Source: Lapillicoccus jejuensis (GTDB lineage: Bacteria > Actinomycetota > Actinomycetes > Actinomycetales > Dermatophilaceae). From it: a stretch of 64,000 bases of DNA. The notes under the pieces were generated by a model that saw only the letters and a program-made list of their open reading frames with translations, did not search any database and was not told the origin of the DNA. The position numbers and the translations under genes are program-made. The stretch spans positions 1,922,001 to 1,986,000 of the forward strand of contig NZ_VFMN01000001.1 of the NCBI RefSeq assembly GCF_006715055.1, read 5' to 3'. Positions 1-8,456 of this stretch are shown here, piece after piece. The number at the start of each line of letters is the position of its first letter. Within the stretch, counting starts at the first letter, position 1.

Positions 1-294
1 GTACGTGAGGTCGGCCGCGAGCTCGCCCTTGCGCTGCGGCGTGCCGACGCAGAGGAAGTGCACCTCGCAGTCGGCGGCCTGCGCCAGGTCGGTGGTGAAC
101 CGCAGCCGGCCGGTCCCGAGCATCGCGGTGAGGAGCTCGGGCAGACCCGGCTCGTGGAACGGGACGACGCCGGCGTTGAGGCTGGCGACCTTGGCCGGGT
201 CGACGTCGATGCCGACGACGTCGTGGCCGATCTCGGCCATCGCGGCCGCGTGGGTGGCGCCGAGGTAGCCGGTGCCGATGACGGAGAGCTTCAC
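1..294 (-). CDS. UDP-glucose/GDP-mannose 6-dehydrogenase family protein (N-terminal part)
   Basis: Only the first 98 codons lie in the window; the gene runs off the left edge. It begins with GTG at 294, and AGGAGG lies a few bases upstream. The start reads VKLSVIGTGYLG, the NAD-binding Rossmann loop of nucleotide-sugar dehydrogenases, and continues with an acidic strand end (GIDVD) and the family motifs NAGVVPFHEPGL and LCVGTPQ. Members oxidise UDP-glucose to UDP-glucuronate, or related sugars, with NAD+. It is the last visible gene of a leftward operon, 39 bp after the GH26 gene, next to a hyaluronan-synthase-like polymerase. UDP-glucuronate supply for that polymer is therefore the best inference. 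A GDP-mannose or UDP-ManNAc dehydrogenase cannot be excluded from the N-terminus alone. Confidence 0.88.
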   Translation of the reverse strand, partial: MKLSVIGTGYLGATHAAAMAEIGHDVVGIDVDPAKVASLNAGVVPFHEPGLPELLTAMLGTGRLRFTTDLAQAADCEVHFLCVGTPQRKGELAADLTY

Positions 295-333
295 GGGTGT
301 CCTCCTGGGACGATGCTGACGAGGAAGGGAGGT

Positions 334-2106
334 TCAGGGGGTGGTGTCGGCGTCGAGACCGACCATGCCGGTGCGGAAGACGTCCGACGCGATGTCGGTG
401 ACGAACTGCTTCTGCGCCGCCGGGTTGCTGACGAAGCGCCAGTCGTTGCTGATCGGGATGCCGTCGACGACCTGGGTGGCGATGTTGTTGTTCCACAGGA
501 ACCCGACGATGCGCGGGTCCGCCGCGAACGCCGACAGGGTGTTGTGGATGAAGTCCGTCTTGAGCCCCGCCTCGTCGGTGGTGCCGTCGGTCTCGATGGC
601 GCCGACCTCGCAGAAGAAGATGGGCTTGCTCGTCGTCGCCTTGAGCGCGGTGACCGTCTTGGCGAAGCTGGCGTCGTACGTCGACCCGGTGGTGGCCCGC
701 CGCAGGTAGACCGAGGCGCCCACCCAGTCGACGTACTGGTCGCCCGGGTAGTCGTCGGCCATCGCGGTGATCCCGTTGGTGGGGCTGGGCTTGAGGTTGT
801 CGACGCGGCTCGGCGACCAGATCCACACGACGTTGTCGTTGGCGCCGACCGACTGGAAGACCTGCCACACGTGGATCCAGGCCTGCTTGAACTTGTCGGG
901 CGAGTTGTTGAAGTCCTTGCGGCCCGCCGACCACGGGTACCAGCCGCCGTTCATCTCGTGGCCGAAGCGGATGCCGACCTGGAGGTTGGTCCGGACGACG
1001 TCGCCGGCGAACTTGCGCAGGTAGTCGTCGTTCGCGCCGGAGATGATGGTCGAGAGGCTGTAGTGGTTGCCGCTCTGGCCGTTGTCCGTGGGCATCCACG
1101 TCATGACCGGCAGGGCGCCGCGCCGCCACGCGTTGGTGACGAGGTCGCCCCGGAAGGTGTCGTCGAAGGACTCGTACCAGCCGACCGAGCTCGGCGCCTT
1201 GCCGGCGGCGGCCTCGACGGTGTCGAACATCGTCGTGTCACCCGGCAGCCCGTCCTGGGAGAAGCCGAAGTACTTCGTCGTCGAGCCGACGATGGTGGCC
1301 TTGGTCTGCGCCGACGCCTTCGGGGCGACGTACTGCCCGACGGGGATCGAGGCGGCGCGGTTGGGGTCGACCGGCAGGTCGCTGCAGGCCAGGCCGTCGG
1401 CGTCGTACGGCCCCGGCAGGCCGTCGAGACCGTAGGGGTCGGACAGGTTGGCGACGTAGACCGCCTGCGCGTCCTGCTGCCAGTCGAACTGCCAGCACTT
1501 GGTCTTGGCCGGCGGCGCCGTCGTCGTCGGCGAGCTCGGCGTGCCGCCCGTCGGGCTCGTCGTGCCGGCCGGGTCGCTCGGGGTCGGCGTCCCCGTCGTG
1601 TTCGGCGTCGCGGGACCCGGCGCCGGCACCGGCACGGTGCGCGTGAACACCGTGCTCGGCGTGCGGACGGTCACCGTGTAGCCCGCTCCGCGCGCGAAGA
1701 ACGCGGAGGACGACAGCGGTGCGCGCAGCGCCGACACCGACGAGGCCGTGCCGCCTGTGCGGGTGCCGGTGGTCCTGCGGCCGGAGGAGGTCGAGACCGA
1801 CGGGGCGTACGGCGCCCCGTACCGCGACCGCACCACGGACCCGGTGACGGAGCCGGTCGACACCGGTCGCGGCTCGGACGCGGCGGACGGCACCGACAGG
1901 TTGCGCTGCACCTCCTGGCGCAGCGGCGAGGCGACGGGCGAGAGGTAGAGCCCGGCCGAGATCGACGTGAGGGCCAGCACCAGCAGCGACAGGTTGAGCT
2001 TGCTCACCCGGACGATGCCGTCGGGCGGCGTGACCGCCGGCGTCACCGCCGGCGGCGTCGTCGACGCCACGGGCGCGGTGGTCTGGTCAGCGGACGTGGA
2101 TGTCAT
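334..2106 (-). CDS. Membrane-anchored glycoside hydrolase family 26 (beta-mannanase-like) protein
   Basis: A 590-residue protein. Residues about 37-56 form one membrane anchor after a Thr/Pro-rich cytoplasmic tail. A Ser/Thr/Pro-rich linker follows (roughly 60-200), then a GH26-type barrel. The motif GHEMNGGWYPW near residue 385 carries the expected acid/base Glu, and FFCEVGA near 499 carries the expected nucleophile Glu. GH26 enzymes hydrolyse beta-mannans or mixed beta-glucans; here the enzyme would face outside the cell. Its start overlaps the end of the GT2 gene by 20 bp, so translational coupling is likely. Inference: it trims, releases or edits the polymer made by the adjacent synthase. 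The substrate is unknown, and beta-mannanase activity is not assured. Confidence 0.87.
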   Translation of the reverse strand: MTSTSADQTTAPVASTTPPAVTPAVTPPDGIVRVSKLNLSLLVLALTSISAGLYLSPVASPLRQEVQRNLSVPSAASEPRPVSTGSVTGSVVRSRYGAPYAPSVSTSSGRRTTGTRTGGTASSVSALRAPLSSSAFFARGAGYTVTVRTPSTVFTRTVPVPAPGPATPNTTGTPTPSDPAGTTSPTGGTPSSPTTTAPPAKTKCWQFDWQQDAQAVYVANLSDPYGLDGLPGPYDADGLACSDLPVDPNRAASIPVGQYVAPKASAQTKATIVGSTTKYFGFSQDGLPGDTTMFDTVEAAAGKAPSSVGWYESFDDTFRGDLVTNAWRRGALPVMTWMPTDNGQSGNHYSLSTIISGANDDYLRKFAGDVVRTNLQVGIRFGHEMNGGWYPWSAGRKDFNNSPDKFKQAWIHVWQVFQSVGANDNVVWIWSPSRVDNLKPSPTNGITAMADDYPGDQYVDWVGASVYLRRATTGSTYDASFAKTVTALKATTSKPIFFCEVGAIETDGTTDEAGLKTDFIHNTLSAFAADPRIVGFLWNNNIATQVVDGIPISNDWRFVSNPAAQKQFVTDIASDVFRTGMVGLDADTTP

Positions 2107-3499
2107 AGAGGACTCCGAGGGGGACGAGGGCGGTCACGAGGAGGTAGGGGATCAGTCCGCGCGGGTCACCGCTGACCAGCGCGGGGAGGGGCCGCGACCG
2201 GGTGGGACCCCCGGCCGGGACGGTGGAGGGGGTGGCGGCGTCGCCGGCCTGGTCGGCGCTGTACGCCGCCGCCCGGGTGCCCCAGCCGCCGACGTGCCCG
2301 AGGCGCAGGAAGCCGTAGGCGCGGATGGGCATGAGGAAGGCGGTGGAGAACAGGACGTAGGCGGGCAGCCACAGCAGGTCGCGCGGACGCTCCTCGATGT
2401 GGCGCAGCTGGCGGATCGTCATGCCCAGCGCCGAGAGCAGCATGGTGATGGCGACGATGCCGGGCAGCATCCACGGCCGGCCGGAGGCGTTGAGCAGACC
2501 GGCGTACAGGTTGACGTCCGAGCCGTTCCACCACCGGATGCACCAGGCGACGAGGATCGTCGCGAGGAGCATCGGCATGACGATGTCGCTGACGAAGAAG
2601 AAGGCCAGCACGGGCGTGTGCCGCAGCATCCACGGCAGCATCCGCAGGGTGTTGTACTGGCTGCCGCGCGACCACCGCAGCTGCTGCTTGAGCAGCTTGC
2701 GGATCTGCAGGGGGGCGTCGGTGTAGCACAGGCTCGTGGACTGGTAGACGGTGCGGAACCCCTTCTTGAGCGTGAGGTTCGTCAGGGTCCGGTCGTCGGA
2801 GACCTCGAGGAAGACGCCGAGGAAACGCTGGTTCATGAAGTCGTCCATGACGTCGACGAGGATCGAGCGGCGGAAGGCGATCGTGCGCCCCGGCAGGCAG
2901 CCGACCGACCCGAGCACGCTCTGGGCCGGCATCGAGTACTGCGCGCGGGTGTTCTCCATCCAGTCCGCCCAGCGGGTGTAGAACGAGCGCTCCGGCTCGA
3001 GGATCCGTTGGCGCGTGGTGACCCCGCCGATCGCCTTGTCCGCGAAGGGCTTGACCAGCTCAGGGAGCGTCCCCGGCGTCCACACGGTGTCGCTGTCGAC
3101 GAGCAGGACGATCTCGCCGGAGCAGCGCTCGACGCCGACCTTGACCGCGTTGCGCTTGCCCGCGATCGGCGTCCAGGTCCACTGCACGTGCGGCGCGAAC
3201 TCCTCGCAGACCCGCTCGAGGTCGGGGTTGCGGGGACCGTTGATGACGACGACGGTCTCGGTCGGCCCCTGCTCGACGATGCGGCGCAGGACGTCGCGGA
3301 AGAGGTCGAGCGGCTCGTCCACGACGGGGATGACGACGCTCGTCGTGCACGAGTACGGCGCCCGCCACGGCCGGTAGCGCGCGGCGAGACCGACCTTGGC
3401 GAGCCACACGACCCAGGTGAGGGCGACGTAGAAGATGAACAGGTAGAGGTGGCCGTGCTCCGTGAGGGCATGGCGCAGCTGCAGGAGGGCGATGAACAC
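2087..3499 (-). CDS. Processive family 2 glycosyltransferase, hyaluronan-synthase-like
   Basis: A 470-residue membrane glycosyltransferase. I start it at GTG 3499, six bases past the acyltransferase stop, because the upstream in-frame stretch is acyltransferase shadow. N-terminal hydrophobic segments precede a GT2 domain with TSVVIPVVDEP, VDSDT near residue 136 (DxD), SDDRTLTN near 234 and QQLRWSRGS near 270. That order (DxD, DDR-LTN, QxxRW) is that of hyaluronan, chitin and cellulose synthases; the LTN and LRWSRG context looks most like class I hyaluronan synthase. At least three further membrane segments follow. It would polymerise and extrude a polysaccharide from nucleotide sugars. Neighbours are a nucleotide-sugar dehydrogenase, a GH26 and an O-acyltransferase. 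The polymer itself is not predictable. Confidence 0.9.
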   Translation of the reverse strand: MFIALLQLRHALTEHGHLYLFIFYVALTWVVWLAKVGLAARYRPWRAPYSCTTSVVIPVVDEPLDLFRDVLRRIVEQGPTETVVVINGPRNPDLERVCEEFAPHVQWTWTPIAGKRNAVKVGVERCSGEIVLLVDSDTVWTPGTLPELVKPFADKAIGGVTTRQRILEPERSFYTRWADWMENTRAQYSMPAQSVLGSVGCLPGRTIAFRRSILVDVMDDFMNQRFLGVFLEVSDDRTLTNLTLKKGFRTVYQSTSLCYTDAPLQIRKLLKQQLRWSRGSQYNTLRMLPWMLRHTPVLAFFFVSDIVMPMLLATILVAWCIRWWNGSDVNLYAGLLNASGRPWMLPGIVAITMLLSALGMTIRQLRHIEERPRDLLWLPAYVLFSTAFLMPIRAYGFLRLGHVGGWGTRAAAYSADQAGDAATPSTVPAGGPTRSRPLPALVSGDPRGLIPYLLVTALVPLGVLYDIHVR

Positions 3500-3504
3500 G
3501 GCGA

Positions 3505-5763
3505 TCAGGCTCCGGTCGTGGTGAGGACGGGGGCGAGCACCGGCGCGAGCCACCGGCTGAAGGGCACGGTCAGGTGCGACTCGTTGCGGTAGACCAGGAC
3601 GTTGCCGACGACCGCCGGGCAGCGGGTCGCCGTGCACAGCCACGGTGCCGGGTCGAGCACCGGCACGGAGGCCGTGGCCAACGCGGGCGCCAGGGCGGCG
3701 TGCCGGTCGGGGTAGCGGTAGGCGGCCGACCGGTCGTAGGTGCACGGCCGCACGTCGTCCAGGTGCGTCGCGACGCAGCCCGGCAGGTCGGTCCCCGGGG
3801 TCGGGATGTCCTGCACGTAGGCGACCCTCGGCGCCCCGGCGGAGCGCAGCGCCCGCACCGTCGCGACCGTCGCGGCCGAGAAGGCCTGCGGCACCACGCT
3901 GCTCGAGGCGACGTTCTCGCTCTGGCTCACGACGACGAGCGCCGGGTGCAGGGCGCCGATCCGCGCCACGGTGGCGTCGCGCCAGGTGTCGCACTCGGTG
4001 TAGCTGCGCCCGAGCGAGGGGTTGTCGACGGTGAGCCGCGCCGCCGGGCACGCGGCCTTGGTCCAGCTGACGACCTGCCAGTGCTGGGCCTTGCCGAGCT
4101 GGTCGAGCGCGGGCAGCCACTGCTCGGCGTGCGAGTCGCCGAAGAGGACGAGCGTGCGGGCGGCGGTGAGGTCGCCGTACCGGCAGTCGCCCTGGCTGAC
4201 CGCGGTGAAGCCGGCGTGGCAGCCGTTGCGCGAGGTCGGCGGGAGCGAGTCGGCGGCGTCCTGCGGCAGGGGCGTGAGGTTCGAGGGGACCTGGACGGTC
4301 CCCACGGCCGCGGCGACGGTCCGCGCGACGGCCTGCTCGGCGGCGCTGGTGGCCGCGCTCGCGGCCGGCCCCGTGCCCGCCACCGCCGGGGCGACGGTGA
4401 CCGCGGCCGCGCCCGGGGCGTCGACGGAGGCGAGGACCGCGGCGGCACCGGTCCCGGTGGTGACCGGGCCGAGGACCATGACCAGGGCGGAGCAGGCGGT
4501 GACGACGCCGCCCAGGGTCGCGCCCGTCCCGATCCAGCCCCAGGTCGGCCAGTGCAGGAGGCGCACCGGCTGCTCGACCCACGTGAAGGAGGCGATGGCG
4601 AGGACCAGCGAGACCCACACGACCGCGAGCCGCTCACCGACGCCGAGGGCGTGCCCGAGGGCGTACGGCGCCACGACGAGCAGCGGCCAGTGCCAGAGGT
4701 ACCACGAGTAGGAGACCCGCCCGAGGCACTGCACGAGCGGCTCGCCGAGCAGCCGCTCGGCCCCGACCCGCGGGCCGCAGCCGGACGCCACGACGAGCGC
4801 CGCCCCGCCGACGGGCAGCCAGGCGGCCACACCGGGGAAGGGGGTCGCGTCGGTGAACCGCACGGCGGCGACCGCGATCGCGGCCAGCCCCAGCCAGGCG
4901 GCGAGACCGGCGAGCCGGCGCGGGAGCGCGACGAGCCGCGGCGCGGCGAGGGCGAGCAGCGCGCCGACGCCGAGCTCCCAGGCGCGGGTGTGCAGCGAGA
5001 AGTAGGCCCACGGCGCGTTGGCCGGCGTGAGGGTCGCCGACGCCCAGCCCGACGCGGCGACGACGCCGACGACGAGCAGGGCCAGGACGAGGCGCAGGTG
5101 CCGGCGCCGGGTGGCCACCGCCACGACGGCGATGACGAGCGGCCAGACGACGTAGAACTGCTCCTCGACCGCCAGCGACCAGAAGTGCTGCAGCGGGCTG
5201 GCCGCCGCCCCCATGTGCTGGTAGTCCGTGCCGACCCACGCGAGGCGGTAGTTCAACCCCGAGAACGCGGTGAAGAGCGCGTCGGTCGCGACGTCGCGGA
5301 CCTTGAGCGGCGGCCCGACGAAGCGGAACGCCACCGTCGTCGCGAGGACGACGACGACCGCGGCCGGCAGCAGCCGGCGCACGCGGTGCCCGTAGAAGGT
5401 CGGCAGCGCGCGCAGCCCGCCCCGGCCGACGCTCTTCAGCAGCTGGCGCGTGATGAGGAAGCCGGAGATGACGAGGAAGACGTCGACGCCGACGTACCCA
5501 CCGGGCAGGGCGAGCCCCGCGTGGTAGACGACGACCGCGACGACGGCGAGCGCGCGCAGGCCCTCGATGTCGGGGCGGAAGTCGCGGTCGGCCGGCCGCC
5601 GGCGAGCGGCGAGCACGCGGCGGGCGCGGCGGGCGCGTCCGGTGGTGAGGGGGGCGGGGGAGCGACCGGCTCGGCGGTGCCCGACCAGCCCCGCGGGCGC
5701 GGGGGAGCGCACGAGGGTGCTGACGGAGGACACGACGGAGGGGGTCGGCGAGGTGGCGGTCAT
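3505..5763 (-). CDS. OafA-type acyltransferase 3 with C-terminal SGNH domain
   Basis: I place the start at ATG 5763 (752 residues) because the 65 codons upstream are AT-richer and unlike coding sequence; GGAG lies about 12 bases upstream. After a basic cytoplasmic tail, FRPDIEGLRALAVVAVVVYHAG (split here as FRPDIEGLRAL and VVVYHAG) opens the ten-helix acyltransferase-3 domain, with the catalytic His near residue 79. A Thr/Ala-rich linker leads to an extracytoplasmic SGNH domain with FGDSHAEQW near 542. The terminal motif is YRNESHLT, where the usual Asp three residues before His is Asn. Such proteins acetylate exported polysaccharides. It is the first gene of the leftward operon with the GT2, GH26 and dehydrogenase genes, so O-acylation of that polymer is likely. 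Confidence 0.92.
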   Translation of the reverse strand: MTATSPTPSVVSSVSTLVRSPAPAGLVGHRRAGRSPAPLTTGRARRARRVLAARRRPADRDFRPDIEGLRALAVVAVVVYHAGLALPGGYVGVDVFLVISGFLITRQLLKSVGRGGLRALPTFYGHRVRRLLPAAVVVVLATTVAFRFVGPPLKVRDVATDALFTAFSGLNYRLAWVGTDYQHMGAAASPLQHFWSLAVEEQFYVVWPLVIAVVAVATRRRHLRLVLALLVVGVVAASGWASATLTPANAPWAYFSLHTRAWELGVGALLALAAPRLVALPRRLAGLAAWLGLAAIAVAAVRFTDATPFPGVAAWLPVGGAALVVASGCGPRVGAERLLGEPLVQCLGRVSYSWYLWHWPLLVVAPYALGHALGVGERLAVVWVSLVLAIASFTWVEQPVRLLHWPTWGWIGTGATLGGVVTACSALVMVLGPVTTGTGAAAVLASVDAPGAAAVTVAPAVAGTGPAASAATSAAEQAVARTVAAAVGTVQVPSNLTPLPQDAADSLPPTSRNGCHAGFTAVSQGDCRYGDLTAARTLVLFGDSHAEQWLPALDQLGKAQHWQVVSWTKAACPAARLTVDNPSLGRSYTECDTWRDATVARIGALHPALVVVSQSENVASSSVVPQAFSAATVATVRALRSAGAPRVAYVQDIPTPGTDLPGCVATHLDDVRPCTYDRSAAYRYPDRHAALAPALATASVPVLDPAPWLCTATRCPAVVGNVLVYRNESHLTVPFSRWLAPVLAPVLTTTGA

Positions 5764-6003
5764 GGGAGGAGGGGGCTCCTGGGCCGGGGCGTGGGGTGAC
5801 CTCCGCGCGGGGAGGCGGAGGGTGTCGGGAGCGGCGCCGATGCCGTCGGCCGCGACATGTCCACTTTGTCGGTTCGGGACGGATCGCCACCACCCGCAAA
5901 ACGTTGTCTTTCGGTCAAGAAACGGCATGTTAAGCGGATATTTCCTGAACCGACCCACTTGCTCTCCGGTGCAGGACGCCTCCCCCGAGGTGGGTCGTCC
6001 CCC
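5764..6003 (-). promoter_or_regulatory. Probable promoter region of the exopolysaccharide operon
   Basis: This 240-bp gap lies between the acyltransferase start and the end of the next leftward gene. Positions about 5895-5955 are clearly AT-richer than anything nearby (CGCAAAACGTTGTC, GTTAAGCGGATATTTCC). This is where the operon promoter should lie, reading leftward. I could not assign a convincing -35/-10 pair. The leftward reading contains GGAAA, 17 bases, GTT, loosely like an ECF sigma promoter, but this is weak. Confidence 0.4.
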
Positions 6004-6891
6004 TCAGGTCCGGCGCCAGGCGTCCCCCGGGGGCGCCGGCGACGGCTGCGGGTCGGCCGCGGTGAGGGGCCGCGCCGACCGGGCCATCCGGGTCACGTCG
6101 GCGCCGCGGCGCAGCCCCGTCGGCAGCGCCTCGCGGGCGACCTCGCGCGCCAGCGCCGCGACGTCGAGCGGCGCGCCGCCCACCCGCGTCGCGGCGAGCA
6201 CGACGTTGCCGAAGCGTCGTCCCTTGAGCACCTCGCCGGTCGCGAGGAGCACCGGCGCCCCGTACGACGCCCCCTCCGCGCCCGCCGTCGCGACCGTCGC
6301 GACCGTCGCGACCGTCGCGACGACCCGCGAGACCCACCGCAGCCCGGGCTCGTCGGTGAGGTTCATCAACAGGGTCCCGCCGGGTCGCAGCACCCGGGCC
6401 ACGTCGGCGAGGTACTCCCGGGTCACGAGCCCGGCGGGGACCCGGCCACCGGCGAACGCGTCGACGACGACGGCGTCCGCGCTCGCGTCGCGCAGCGCCG
6501 CGGTGCCGGGCTCACCGGCGACCGGCCGCACGCGGATCCGGTGCCGACGCGGCAGCGGCAGCTCGCGCCGGACCAGCTCGGTGAGGGCGCTGTCGGGCTC
6601 GAGGACGACCTGCGGCGAGCCCGGCCGCGTCGCCTCGACCCAGCGGGCCAGCGTCATCGCGGCGCCGCCGACGTGGGTGACGGCGAGCGGCGCGGGCGGC
6701 GGCGGGGTCAGCGTGCGCAGGACGAGCGCGAGGTGGGCGACGTACTCGAAGGCGAGCAGGTGCGGGTCGCCCGGGTGGACGTGCGACTGCGGGGCGCCGT
6801 CGACGAGGACGGTCACGCCACCGCGGTCGTCGGGCACGAGCCGGACCCGGTCCCCGGCCACCTCGTCCCGCCGCCGGCCACCGCCTGTCAC
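6004..6891 (-). CDS. Spermidine-synthase-like / methyltransferase-fold protein
   Basis: A 295-residue protein starting with GTG at 6891. The order of segments is that of the spermidine synthase / class I methyltransferase fold: LLAFEYVAHLALVLRTL, then a glycine loop VTHVGGAAMTLARW, an acidic strand end VVLEPD, VVVDAF, and VLRPGGTLLMNL. No N-terminal aminopropyltransferase beta-domain of normal size is evident, so the true substrate is unclear. Actinobacterial homologues are usually annotated spermidine synthase or fused-MFS-like. A 9-bp unit repeated four times (6287-6322) encodes a Val-Ala-Thr run near residue 190. It is divergent from the 6914 gene with only 22 bp between starts. Confidence 0.75.
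   Translation of the reverse strand: MTGGGRRRDEVAGDRVRLVPDDRGGVTVLVDGAPQSHVHPGDPHLLAFEYVAHLALVLRTLTPPPPAPLAVTHVGGAAMTLARWVEATRPGSPQVVLEPDSALTELVRRELPLPRRHRIRVRPVAGEPGTAALRDASADAVVVDAFAGGRVPAGLVTREYLADVARVLRPGGTLLMNLTDEPGLRWVSRVVATVATVATVATAGAEGASYGAPVLLATGEVLKGRRFGNVVLAATRVGGAPLDVAALAREVAREALPTGLRRGADVTRMARSARPLTAADPQPSPAPPGDAWRRT
6287..6322. repeat. 9-bp tandem repeat, four copies, in frame
   Basis: GTCGCGACC is repeated three times and followed by GTCGCGACG. It lies inside the spermidine-synthase-like gene, where each unit adds three residues (Thr-Val-Ala on the coding strand), so copy number changes would not shift the frame. Confidence 0.9.
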
Positions 6892-6913
6892 CGGCTCAGC
6901 CTAGGGTCGGACC

Positions 6914-7792
6914 ATGACCACCCTGCGCGTCGGCGTCACCGTCCTGCCGGAGCTGCGCTGGCGCGAGGCCGAGCCGCGCTGGCGCGCCGTCGAGGACCTC
7001 GGCTTCGACCACGGCTGGACCTACGACCACCTCGTCTGGGGCGGCCTGCCGCAGTCGCCCTGGTACGGCACCACCCCCACGCTCGCCGCCGCCGCGCTCG
7101 TCACGAGCCGGATCGGGCTGGGCACCTTCGTCACGAGCCCGAACTTCCGGCACCCGGTGACGCTGCACCGCGACGTGCAGTCCCTCGACGACCTCTCGGG
7201 CGGCCGCTTCGTCCTCGCCGTCGGCGCCGGGGCCACCGACGTCGACGCCCGCATCCTCGGCCTGCCCGCGCTGTCGGCGCGCGAGCGCGCCGACCGGTTC
7301 CACGAGTTCGTGCGCCTGGCCAAGCGGCTGCGCGACGAGGACCACGTCAGCCAGGAGGGCCGCTGGTTCTCGGCCGACGACGCGCGCACCCTCCCGCGCG
7401 TCGAGCACGTGCCGATCGTCGTCGCCGCCGGTGGCCCCCGCGGCATCGACCTCGCCGCCGAGGTCGCCGACGGCTGGATGACGCTCGGCCGCCGCACCGA
7501 CGACCTCGAGCAGTGGTACGACGGCCTGCGCGAGGAGGGCGGTCGGCTCGACGACCGCCTGGCCGCCCACGGCCGCGACGCGGCGAGCGTCGCCCGCTAC
7601 GTCAACCTCGACTCCTCGCCGCGCTTCAGCCTCGAGTCGGTCGACCTGTTCGAGGAGATGGCCGGCCGCGTCGCCGACCTCGGCTTCACCGACGCCATCA
7701 CGCACTGGCCCCGGGCCGAGTCGCCGTACGCCGGCGCGCAGGCCACCCTCGAGGCGGTCGCCGCCGACGTGCTGCCCCGGCTGCGCGGCTGA
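6914..7792 (+). CDS. LLM-class flavin/F420-dependent oxidoreductase
   Basis: A 292-residue luciferase-like (TIM-barrel) monooxygenase. Features are the N-terminal strand LRVGVTVLPE, GWTYDHLVWGG, the stretch TSRIGLGTFVTSPNFRHPV, LDDLSGGRFVLAVGAG, VVAAGGPRGIDLAAEVADGW, and a C-terminal half typical of F420- or FMN-linked members. The substrate is not predictable. A TAGGGT box at 6902-6907 sits six bases before the ATG, so the transcript is probably leaderless. The stop overlaps the start of the SCP2-like gene (TGATG), indicating co-translation. Confidence 0.87.
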   Translation: MTTLRVGVTVLPELRWREAEPRWRAVEDLGFDHGWTYDHLVWGGLPQSPWYGTTPTLAAAALVTSRIGLGTFVTSPNFRHPVTLHRDVQSLDDLSGGRFVLAVGAGATDVDARILGLPALSARERADRFHEFVRLAKRLRDEDHVSQEGRWFSADDARTLPRVEHVPIVVAAGGPRGIDLAAEVADGWMTLGRRTDDLEQWYDGLREEGGRLDDRLAAHGRDAASVARYVNLDSSPRFSLESVDLFEEMAGRVADLGFTDAITHWPRAESPYAGAQATLEAVAADVLPRLRG

Positions 7793-8169
7793 TGCCGCCG
7801 CGTCGTCGTACCGACCCCGCCGCCGGCCGCTCCGCCCTCGAGGCGGTCCGGGCCGCGGGCGGCGACCCGTCGGGTCTGGACCGCGCCACGGTCGGGGCCG
7901 CGGTGCGCTACACCCTCGAGGAGTTCGCGGTCCGCCACCCCGGCCGCTCGGTCGAGCTGCGGGTGCCGCCGTACGGCGCCGTGCAGGGCATCGAGGGCCC
8001 CACGCACAAGCGCGGCACCCCGCCCAACGTCTTCGAGACCGACGCGGCGACCTGGCTGGCCCTGGCCACCGGGACGCTGGCCTGGGACGAGGCGCTGGGC
8101 TCCGGCGCCGTCCGGGCCAGCGGCCTGCGGGCCGACCTCGCGCCGTACCTGCCCCTCGGTGCGCTGTGA
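7792..8169 (+). CDS. Sterol-carrier (SCP2-like) family protein
   Basis: A 125-residue protein beginning MPPRRRTDPAAGRSALEAV. It resembles the small actinobacterial 'sterol carrier family protein' that commonly lies just before purF: an N-terminal helix, YTLEEFAVRHPGRSVELRVPPYGAVQ, the conserved GPTHKRGTPPNVFETDAATWLALATG and a short C-terminal amphipathic helix. SCP2 folds bind lipids or hydrophobic ligands, but the role of this subgroup is unknown. Its start overlaps the stop of the oxidoreductase by one base, so the two are probably one transcript. Confidence 0.85.
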   Translation: MPPRRRTDPAAGRSALEAVRAAGGDPSGLDRATVGAAVRYTLEEFAVRHPGRSVELRVPPYGAVQGIEGPTHKRGTPPNVFETDAATWLALATGTLAWDEALGSGAVRASGLRADLAPYLPLGAL

Positions 8170-8189
8170 GCGCGACCTACCCTGGACCC

Positions 8190-8396
8190 ATGCCCCGTCG
8201 CTCACCCGCCTTCCTGCGCTGGATCGGCACCGGCGCGGTCGTCGGCTTCCTCGTCGGCCTCGTCATGGCGGTCGTCTCGGCTGACGCCGCCAACTACGGT
8301 CTCGGCTCGCAGGTGGCCTACCTCGGGGTGATGTTCGCCTTCCTCGGCGCGCTGCTCGGGGCGCTCGTCGCCGTCCTCGTCGACCGCCGCGCCTGA
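8190..8396 (+). CDS. Small two-helix membrane protein
   Basis: A 68-residue protein with two hydrophobic helices: IGTGAVVGFLVGLVMAVVS and LGVMFAFLGALLGALVAVLV. I prefer ATG 8190 because TACCCT at 8178-8183 lies six bases upstream, the leaderless arrangement seen for many genes here. GTG at 8166, overlapping the previous stop, is the alternative. Such small proteins often precede purF in actinobacteria. Function is unknown. Confidence 0.7.
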   Translation: MPRRSPAFLRWIGTGAVVGFLVGLVMAVVSADAANYGLGSQVAYLGVMFAFLGALLGALVAVLVDRRA

Positions 8397-8456
8397 CCCG
8401 CCCACGCCTCGGGCGGCGGCGGTGGGCGGCCAGGTCGCTGTGCGAGACTGAGGCAC

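Noticed and set aside
58-2175. 705-codon open frame on the plus strand opposite the GH26 and UDP-sugar dehydrogenase genes
   Set aside because: High-GC antisense shadow: Arg/Gly/Val/Asp-rich low-complexity translation, no domain, no ribosome site, and a well-supported gene on the other strand.
3574-5799. 741-codon plus-strand frame opposite the acyltransferase
   Set aside because: Antisense to a protein with clear acyltransferase-3 and SGNH motifs; no independent coding evidence.
5913-5918. Leftward TTGACC as the -35 box of the exopolysaccharide operon
   Set aside because: The hexamer 17 bases downstream (GGGTGG) is nothing like a -10 box, so no promoter call was made on it.
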